Assembly: GCA_031769625.1 (NCBI GenBank)
Contig: JAUIMM010000015.1
Location: forward strand, 29,852,501 to 29,916,500
Origin: Taudactylus pleione
Taxonomy: Eukaryota; Chordata; Amphibia; Anura; Myobatrachidae
Reading direction: 5' to 3'
Length of the DNA stretch: 64,000 nt
The notes beneath the pieces were generated by a model. It did not search any database, was not told where the DNA came from, and was given only the letters and a program-made list of their open reading frames with translations. The translations under genes and the position numbers were made by a program. Shown here in pieces: positions 57,403 to 64,000 of this stretch; positions within the stretch are counted from its first letter, which is position 1, and each line of letters starts with the position of its first letter.

Positions 57403-58051
57403 TGCCCTCATTCAGACCCGGACGCAAGTGGCCGTTCGTACGTTCGGCGTACGTTAAAAATTATGTAAATACAAGCACTCGCTCGTATTTTCGAACGCAG
57501 CCAAACATCCTCCCCAAACTCAACCGACCCCTCCTCTAACTAACGAGCGTGCCAAATAGCGAGCGTACATCCCCGAAATGGCTTGAAGGGAACGCACGCA
57601 CAAGTACAACCCGGAAGTGGGACTGTCAGATTTCGATTAACTGCTCGTTTATTCTGCCTACCTCCCTCAATCGTATCATGGCAATCAATATATCAATTAG
57701 CTTAATTGTTTTTTGTTTGTTTTTTTAACACAATGCAATAAACTTTAATCTTGTCCGTGTTTGTGTTTACCCGCAGAATACGTACGGCTTAAACATTCGC
57801 TTTTATTTGTCAAAATACATGTTAGCCCCAATTAAACAATTGATATATTTGTTTTTCTCCCCGCATATTTCCCGGGGTTCATTTCTTTATTTAAATTTGC
57901 TTACGCATGTCACTGCATCAAGCCTATCATAACTCTCAAGAGATTTCTGGCCCTGTCGAACACATGACTCATACACTAACCAATAGAATTGGTCCTGTTA
58001 ATTACCCAAATACATTAGCCAATCAAAATTATTTTTGGCTCTTTATTAAAA

Positions 58052-58325
58052 ATGATTTTTAACAAATACACCATTGCCATCCTGAGAGCCTTGGCATTCA
58101 CCAGGCGCGAGCTGCTGGTGCTAACGGAGGTAATGGATAGGCGGATCACCAGCCAGCCTCCACCCATCACCAATCGCGAAAAGCGTTCCGTATATGTGGA
58201 GGTACGGGGCCGCCTGCGCTCCTTCGGCTCAGGCCGCCAGATCGGGAAGCTGGAGCGCAGGTGGTCGGACCTGCAACGGCGGACGCCCCGCTTGCTGGCA
58301 TGCTTTCGCATGCAGATCGCTGAAA
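58052..58325 (+). CDS. Harbinger Myb-like DNA-binding protein, exon 1
   Basis: The exon encodes 91 codons plus one base and contains a Myb/SANT-like trihelix: AFTRRELLVLTEVM, then NREKRSVYVEVRGRLRSF and LERRWSDLQRRTPRLLA. In Harbinger elements this protein binds the termini and brings the nuclease to the nucleus. It ends GAAA/GTAAGT, a strong donor. Exons 58052-58325, 59118-59426 and 59759-59868 add up to 693 bases, exactly 231 codons including the stop, with both junctions in phase 1. I chose the ATG at 58052 as the first in frame. Confidence 0.82.
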
Positions 58326-59117
58326 GTAAGTTTTAGGGACTGTGGTTTTCATGTTTATCTTTGTGGCCCTAACTGCGTGTGCATGTTTTCATGTATGTCA
58401 TATTTATTCATTGTACTCATATCTGCATGGGCATGTTTTCATGTATGTCATATTTATTCATTGTACTCATATCTGCATGGCCATGTTTTCATGTATGTCA
58501 TATTTATTCATTGTACTCATATCTGCATGGGCATGTTTTCATGTATGTCATATTTATTCATTGTACTCATATCTGCATGGCCATGTTTTCATGTATGTCA
58601 TATTTATTCATTGTACTCATATCTGCATGGGCATGTTTTCATGTATGTCATATTTATTCATTGTACTCATATCTGCATGGCCATGTTTTCATGTATGTCA
58701 TATTTATTCATTGTACTCATATCTGCATGGCCATGTTTTCATGTATGTCATATTTATTCATTGTACTCATATCTGCATGGCCATGTTTTCATGTATGTCA
58801 TATTTATTCATTGTACTCATATCTGCATGGCCATGTTTTCATGTATGTCATATTTATTCATTGTACTCATATCTGCATGGCCATGTTTTCATGTATGTCA
58901 TATTTATTCATTGTACTCATATCTGCATGGCCATGTTTTCATGTATGTCATATTTATTCATTGTACTCATATCTGCATGGCCATGTTTTCATGTATGTCA
59001 TATTTATTCATTGTACTCATATCTGCATGGCCATGTTTTTCGATTTTTTGTGTCATAAAATAGTGTTTTTCTCGGATTTGGGTTTGAACTAACCACAATT
59101 TGTTTCACATCTTTTAG
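58326..59117 (+). other. Intron 1 of Harbinger Myb-like gene
   Basis: 792 bases, GTAAGT to CTTTTAG. Most of it (58383-59032) is a 50-bp tandem array. Because the array has no stop in any plus frame, the open frames of 289, 238 and 237 codons that cross it are artefacts of the repeat. Confidence 0.8.
58383..59032. repeat. 50-bp tandem array, 13 near-identical copies
   Basis: Unit gcatgttttcatgtatgtca followed by tatttattcattgtactcat and atctgcatgg; copies start every 50 bases from 58381. They are almost identical. The junction base alternates gggc / ggcc in the first six copies, then stays ggcc, so expansion has gone by both 100-bp and 50-bp steps. Confidence 0.97.
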
Positions 59118-59426
59118 GGGCACAGCGAAGACTACGGCGTCATCGTCATCTCAGACGGCGCTCACGCCCACTCTCCCCAACCCCCAGCCAACCCTCCACA
59201 ACCCCAAACTCCCCTATTTCCCACTCCTCCCCAGCCTGCCAAGACCCTGTGGCGGATATTTCGGGGCTCCTTCCCCTCCGTCCCAATTCCCCCTCTCCTC
59301 CAACCACCCCTCTTCGAACTACCCCCTCCCCGGATTCAGAAATCACCCCGCCCAGATCGTTGGGGAATGGAGGCACCTCCGAGGAGGACGAGGGAGTGCC
59401 TTCTGGAGCTGCCGTTTTTTCTAACG
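59118..59426 (+). CDS. Harbinger Myb-like protein, exon 2
   Basis: Follows the acceptor CTTTTAG. It encodes an arginine-rich segment (RRLRRHRHLRRRSRPL), a likely nuclear localisation signal, then a proline/serine-rich linker that turns acidic near its end (GTSEEDEGVPSG). It ends AACG/GTATGT. Phase-1 junctions on both sides keep the frame open. Confidence 0.82.
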
Positions 59427-59758
59427 GTATGTTTTTGATTTTGTTTTTTTTTTCGCTACAAACTGTTTGTATGTAATCATGTGTCGTTCCCTTTTTTTTT
59501 TTTTTTTGGTAGACTTTTGGGGAATTTTCGGGTTGCCTTTACCTGTTACTGCTGATTTCACCATACACATATCACACCTGTCAGAATTTGTTTTTTGGAC
59601 TTGTATTTTTGGGCTACACCATTTTGGGGGGCTGGGTTTTAATGGTGTAATTATGCTTTGTTTCAAAATATTTTTTTTTTTGGTTTGTTTGTTTTGGCTT
59701 GTTTTTTAATGTGGTTTCATTATTGTTGTATTAATCCCCACACTTTTCTAACCCACAG

Positions 59759-59868
59759 AGGAACAGAGGCGTAGGGCTGAATTAGCCGGCTGTGTGGCCC
59801 GTATGCGGGAACCTATAATCGGTCTGCTGGTGGTCCTTGACCATATGTCGGTCCTCCTTAGGGACTAG
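59759..59868 (+). CDS. Harbinger Myb-like protein, exon 3
   Basis: Follows the acceptor TAACCCACAG. Encodes EEQRRRAELAGCVARM, then a hydrophobic helix (IIGLLVVLDHMSVLLRD) and a TAG stop. The charged then leucine-rich pattern suggests a C-terminal helix for self-association or partner binding (inference). An AATAAA lies at 59897-59902, about 30 bases past the stop, as expected of a working gene. Confidence 0.82.
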
Positions 59869-59896
59869 TTTTTTTTTGTTTTTTTGCTAAATGTAA

Positions 59897-59902
59897 ATAA
59901 AT
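59897..59902 (+). promoter_or_regulatory. Poly(A) signal of Myb-like gene
   Basis: AATAAA 29 bases after the stop codon, in a T-rich surrounding. Confidence 0.6.
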
Positions 59903-59904
59903 TA

Positions 59905-60690
59905 ATATTTTCAAATTAACGTTCTGTCTCATTCGTTGTTTCAAAATCAGAGATTGTTTACACTGACATAAGTAGACTCTTCCAGCAAGGATTTGCAATT
60001 TTTGTCACTAAGATCGTGTGTTGTATTTTTAAGGGAAACAGGCACAAGAAACACCTAACAGTAACAATCTCATTTCCCTATTTTGGTGTAGTCAAAATTA
60101 GATATTACTACATTTTACAGGTTCCTATTTGGGGTGCAAGCTGCTTAGGCCGATATTACGAAGCCAACTGATTGTACAGGATTCCTTTGGGTGTTGGTTT
60201 GGACCCTGAAAACATATTACATTTTAGCTCAACTTGCGTCATTACTGGATTACCCCTTAGGCAAATGTAACGTGTGTGAACCTGGTTACACTTGCTTGTA
60301 ACGTTCAAAAAAAGGTACAAAATTACACTCTGAAGACATTTATTCACAACATAACTCCAAAATCAAAGTGGTCACTCACAAACAAAACACACAGTGATAA
60401 TCATAAATACAACACATACCAAAAACTCAAAAAAAAACCACAACAAATCAAGAACTGGTTGACGAAGGACCATGCCAACATGATTCCACAAATATGGCGT
60501 TGCAATATGGGTTCCATAATATATCCCCAAAATTGCCACATAAAGGTTTTTTAAGGGTAGCAGGAAGTAGTCATCGTTGGAGTCCAAAGATTTTTGAAAA
60601 AAACAGAAGATGGAGAAAAAAAAAAGAATTAATTAGATGTTCTCAAACAAACCATACCACATTGGGTATAAACACTGTTGTTTTGACAAT
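59905..60690. other. Harbinger inter-gene region
   Basis: Between the convergent gene ends. AT-rich with no coding signal; a minus-strand AATAAA occurs near 60344. Confidence 0.5.
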
Positions 60691-60692
60691 AA

Positions 60693-60905
60693 TTACCTAA
60701 AATATCTGGCCACCACATCATCGCGTATGGCCCCCCCACATACTGACCTCCGACCAACCTCGGGGGGGCCATCCTCAGGTAAGGCATCCTCTGGCTGCAT
60801 TGGGACACCACTCCTTATGGCGATGTTGTGAAATATCCCACACAGGACCACAATTTTCGAAACCATATCCGGCAAATACATGAGCTCGCCACCAGAGCGG
60901 TGGAG
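60693..60905 (-). pseudogene. Harbinger transposase, last exon only
   Basis: Minus strand reads RFR-stop-LHRSGGELMYLPDM, then VLCGIFHNIAIRSG, and ends RDDVVARYFR followed by TAA. This is the C-terminal part of PIF/Harbinger DDE nucleases, where RFRCLHRSGG and xLHNIA are usual; here the cysteine codon has become TGA. An acceptor-like AAAAG precedes it at about 60905. A donor-like GTATGT near 61116 may mark the tip of an earlier exon, but the exons with the catalytic D, D and E are absent. No nuclease can be made. Confidence 0.85.
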
Positions 60906-61578
60906 TCATCTGAATCGGTCTTTTAAAAACAAAATGGCAAAAAAAACCTAAACATGATGACATTATTGTTACAATAGTCCAAAAACCAAAAATTGAGCCC
61001 AAAATAAACCCCCACAAATGCATGCAAATTGATTGTGTAATCCTGACATTAGCAGCTATGATTTCCACCTGCGTTCGGTTTTGTGCTAACCCAAAAAACT
61101 GATTTCCAAACACATACCAAGCCGGTTTTCAATCCAACACTAATTGATTTTCTGACAAGCCGTGATTAATCGATGCAACATCGTGGAGTGCCGGGCCGGA
61201 GAAGGCCATCGCCAATGTGGTCGAGTAATCCAGACCCTAAGCTGTGCGAGCATTTTGAAGGGAAAGAGGATCATCCAGTGACGTATGAGTTGGTACGAAC
61301 ACATTTGACGTTCGCATTTGTTAATGTTTGTACGCCCCAAAAACGCCTCACCACGCCTGCGTTTTTTCCATCTCCTCCCCCGTCAACACCCAAAAACGCC
61401 CTGTTCTGTCAATCACATTTGACATGTCACTTCCTGTACGCTATTTGACGAACGAGACAAAAAAAACTCGCAATCTGCCGTACGCACATGCGCAGTGTAA
61501 CACTGACGCATGCGCGGTTAGACAACATCGGAACGCAACGAGCGTACTGCTGTTAACGAACGGCTCTGAATCAGGGCC

Positions 61579-62115
61579 TTTGTCTCATCGGACCAGAGAG
61601 TCCTTCAGGTGCATTTTGGCAAACACCAGGCAAGCTGCCATGTGCTTTTTTACTAAGGAGTGGCTTCCCTCTGGCTACTCTAATGTACAGGCCTGATTGG
61701 TGGATTGCTGAAGAGATGGTTGTCCTTCTGGAAGGATCTCCTCTCTCCACAGAGGAATGCTGTAGCTCTGACAGAGTGACCATCGGGTTCTTGGTAACTT
61801 CCCTGACTTACCCTTCTCTCCCAATTGCTCAGTTTAGACGGCCAGCCAACTTCAGACAATCCTGTCTTGGAGGTCTACCGACAATTCCTTGGACTTCATG
61901 TTAGTTTGTGCTCTGACATGCACTGTTAAGTGTGGGACCTTATATAGACAGGTGTATGCCTTTTAAAATCATGCCCAATCAACTGAATTTACCACAGGTG
62001 GACTCCAATTATGCTGTAGGAACATCTCAAGGATGATCAGTGGAAAAAGGATGCACCTGAGCTCAATTTTGAGCTTCATGGCAAAGGCTGTGAACACTTA
62101 TGTACATGTGATTTC
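61579..62115 (-). pseudogene. Tc1-like element, right part
   Basis: Starts at the duplicated TTT and carries the well-known Tc1 stretch (tctcatcggaccagagagtc, ttctggaaggatctcct, ccttggacttcatg), antisense to the transposase. About 140 bases expected near 61845 are missing, an internal deletion. It ends at tatgtacatgtgatttctt without its terminus. It is the same copy as 57152-57402. Confidence 0.9.
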
Positions 62116-62119
62116 TTGA

Positions 62120-63350
62120 GGATTAGCATGCCCATAATTATTCATTTAAAAGTGGTGTTGCATCCATATAAAAGAGGCAAGTCTACTTTATAAAATTATG
62201 TGGCGCCATTAGCAGCTGTTGTATGGTGTTCATCTATCACTCAGTGCTATGGAAATAAAATATTTCCATAGATGGGGAAAGGACCCTATATCCCCCATAC
62301 TTGCAACACACACATGGGTGGCACCCTGCATTGAAAGAGGACAGACTCCTTTTTCAAATGATGTGTCCCCTTAGTAGTTCTTGTCTTGGGATCACCAGAC
62401 AAGTACTGAAAGAAGTACACACAAAAAAGTACTCTTACAGAAATGGGGGAGGAGTGAGGAAGTGTTTAGGGGTGGGGGTCTAAAGGCCATATCCCCCCTA
62501 TCTTGTGTCAATTAAATGTTCTTGCTGTAGGTTATGTCTATTTTAAGAAACGAAAGGCCATTTAAGAGTTTGTTTTTTCAAATTTTTCCCATTTCAATTA
62601 TAAAGAGACATATTCATTATGACTGAAGGGTCCATTACACATGTGGAATCTAGTTTCTGCATGTTTTTAAGTATTGATTGTGGGTATTAGTAATTATTTA
62701 CACTAGACAGGCACATCTTGCCAGATACAGACAGAAGGGACAATCCATACAGCATGTGGGATAGCTACAATATTGCAGCCACAAAGCAAGTGCATTGGGC
62801 ATCCTAGGCACCCCGGAAGCATTGGGCATCCTAGGCACCCTGGAATACCTAAGGTACTTCCCTGGCCCCCGAGGCAGGGCAGCACCTTCTTCCCCCAGAC
62901 TGGGAGTGTAGCGTTGGGATGTCACATCATTGCACAGTACAACACTCTCGGCCCATCACTGAGAGGGAGGAGGAGCAACGGAATTCACAGGTAAGAAACT
63001 TCTGGCTGCTGCCCCTCCATGTCGCTGCTCAGTGCCAGAGACGTGCAGAGAAAATGGAAACATTTAGGGGCATATGCAGAGTTGCACCCAGCTTTTGTTG
63101 ATGTATCTTGTTATTTTTCGAACAGCACGTGCCCTGGAGCTGATCATACACGTCTGCAGGTGATTCAGAGTCCTACCCATTTCAGTCGCATCTCCATTTG
63201 AAGCTGAAAGAGCAAAACTAAGTAGCAGTGGGAAATTCACACTTAGGCTAAGATTATTGAAGGCAACTGCTGAGTTGAGTGTCTGCAGAGATACATTTGA
63301 ATTAAAAAATAAATTAAGAAAAACTACTAGGTGTGCAGAGGACGGGGAAA
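62120..63350. other. Non-coding stretch, nothing recognised
   Basis: A two-copy direct repeat of about 27 bases (gcattgggcatcctaggcac) lies at 62792-62845. No gene is supported. Confidence 0.4.
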
Positions 63351-63411
63351 ATCTTCCCAAGCTCAGCTGGCCCAGGACCCAGGGCTGCAGCCCGGCAAGC
63401 GAAAATCCACC

Positions 63412-63648
63412 TCCTCAGTGAGCCAGTTGCAGTCTGTGACTGCACTGGCTACACTGCGACTGACAGTGGCTTCTCATTGAAAGCGCTACCTGCCAATCAC
63501 ACACAGGAGAGCCAGTCTCAGGGGGAGGTGTTAGGAAACACCTCCCCCTGAGACTGGCTCTCCTGTGTGCGATTGGCAGGTAGCGCTTTCAATGAGAAGC
63601 CACTGTCAGTCACAGTGTAGCCACAGACTGCAACTGGCTCACTGAGGT
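63412..63648. repeat. Near-perfect palindrome with about 110-bp arms and 4-base loop
   Basis: aggtgtt-agga-aacacct is the centre (loop 63533-63536). The arms run out to cctcagtgagccagttg at the left and caactggctcactgagg at the right. The only large mismatch is an extra 8-9 bases in the left arm near 63440. Confidence 0.93.
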
Positions 63649-63654
63649 TGCCAT

Positions 63655-64000
63655 TCCAGGCTGCAATTAACAGAGAGTGTGTTTCCAGTGGGAAGCGACT
63701 CCTCTGCCTTTCAGTCAGCCCTACCCAGCTTCTAGGGGCTGCAACTGATGCAATCCCTAGAAGCTAGTGTTTTGCACATGCCAGATTCCACTGATGCTTG
63801 TGCGCATGTGCTGATACAGGCGGAGCCAGATACATTGTGCAGGACTGTCTCCTCCTCTCCTCCTGCAGAGCAGGCAGTGGCAGCCCCTAGAGGCTGATTT
63901 ATATTAAGTTAAGTGGCACTGGGACATAAGAAAGAGATGCTGGATTGCTGCTCTGATACGTTCTGACAAAATAAAAATTCAGCAAATAACTAAAATAACA
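63655..64000. other. Non-coding stretch to window end
   Basis: A short hairpin (agcttctaggg with ccctagaagct) lies at 63728-63766. No gene seen. Confidence 0.4.

Larger units (their letters stand above)
57403..61578 (+). mobile_element. PIF/Harbinger element with Myb-like gene, transposase gutted
   Basis: The left end TGCCCTCATTCAGACCCGG and the inverted right end GGCCCTGATTCAGAGCCG bound about 4.18 kb and are flanked by TTT on both sides. Joining the flanks restores an uninterrupted Tc1 sequence (caatctttgtctcatc), which confirms the limits. It carries two convergent genes, as is usual in Harbinger: a plus-strand Myb-like gene (intact) and a minus-strand nuclease gene (only the end left). 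Confidence 0.92.

Noticed and set aside
58383..59032. CRISPR-like regular repeat
   Set aside because: Units are directly contiguous with no unique spacers, and the context is a eukaryotic transposon.
58194..59092. Three overlapping plus-strand frames of 237-289 codons
   Set aside because: They cross the 50-bp array, which is stop-free in all three frames. The repeat lies in an intron by splice-signal analysis.

Overview
This is vertebrate nuclear DNA, almost certainly from an anuran amphibian with a large, transposon-rich genome. The evidence is one recognisable vertebrate gene (FAM241B, minus strand, split by a roughly 9 kb intron) in a dense pile of repeats typical of frogs: a DIRS tyrosine-recombinase retrotransposon, PIF/Harbinger elements and their MITEs, BED-finger hAT elements, Tc1 and mariner relics, an L1 fragment and many minisatellites. 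The species cannot be fixed from sequence alone. There are no bacterial-style operons, CRISPR arrays, rRNA or tRNA genes that I can support.

Layout. 0-13.4 kb is the FAM241B locus, read right to left: a possible 5' noncoding exon near 13.1 kb, a first coding exon at 11365-11451, an intron starting with an unusual GC donor, and the last coding exon at 2029-2289. The intron holds a nearly 6 kb DIRS element with three long intact ORFs (Gag-like, RT/RNase H, tyrosine recombinase), inverted termini and an internal complementary region. It also holds a 27-bp-unit minisatellite and a MITE. A 49-bp minisatellite lies just past the 3' end of the gene. 13.5-18.7 kb is a decayed hAT element whose transposase part is inverted relative to its BED-finger part. 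18.7-35 kb is an assortment of MITEs, a Tc1 relic, an L1 scrap, and a mariner relic split by a hAT insertion with near-perfect 8-bp target duplication. 35.1-42.3 kb is a second hAT/BED element, remodelled by about 4 kb of 21-bp tandem repeat and by a recent duplication of about 1.28 kb. 42.3-56 kb holds MITEs (several with clear target duplications) and a large foldback at 51.9-53.6 kb. 56.1-62.1 kb is a nested stack: an L2-like tail cut by a hAT MITE, then a Tc1 relic cut by a 4.2 kb Harbinger element. That Harbinger carries an apparently intact three-exon Myb-like gene and a gutted transposase. 62.1-64 kb ends with a near-perfect palindrome.

How the parts relate. The only evident host function is FAM241B. 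The DIRS copy looks coding-competent. The Harbinger copy keeps its DNA-binding partner gene but not its nuclease, so it could act only with a transposase supplied elsewhere. It shares its 13-bp terminal core and 3-bp target duplications with MITEs at 24.6, 42.3 and 54.6 kb. Many of the longest open frames in the window are by-products of tandem repeats, not genes.
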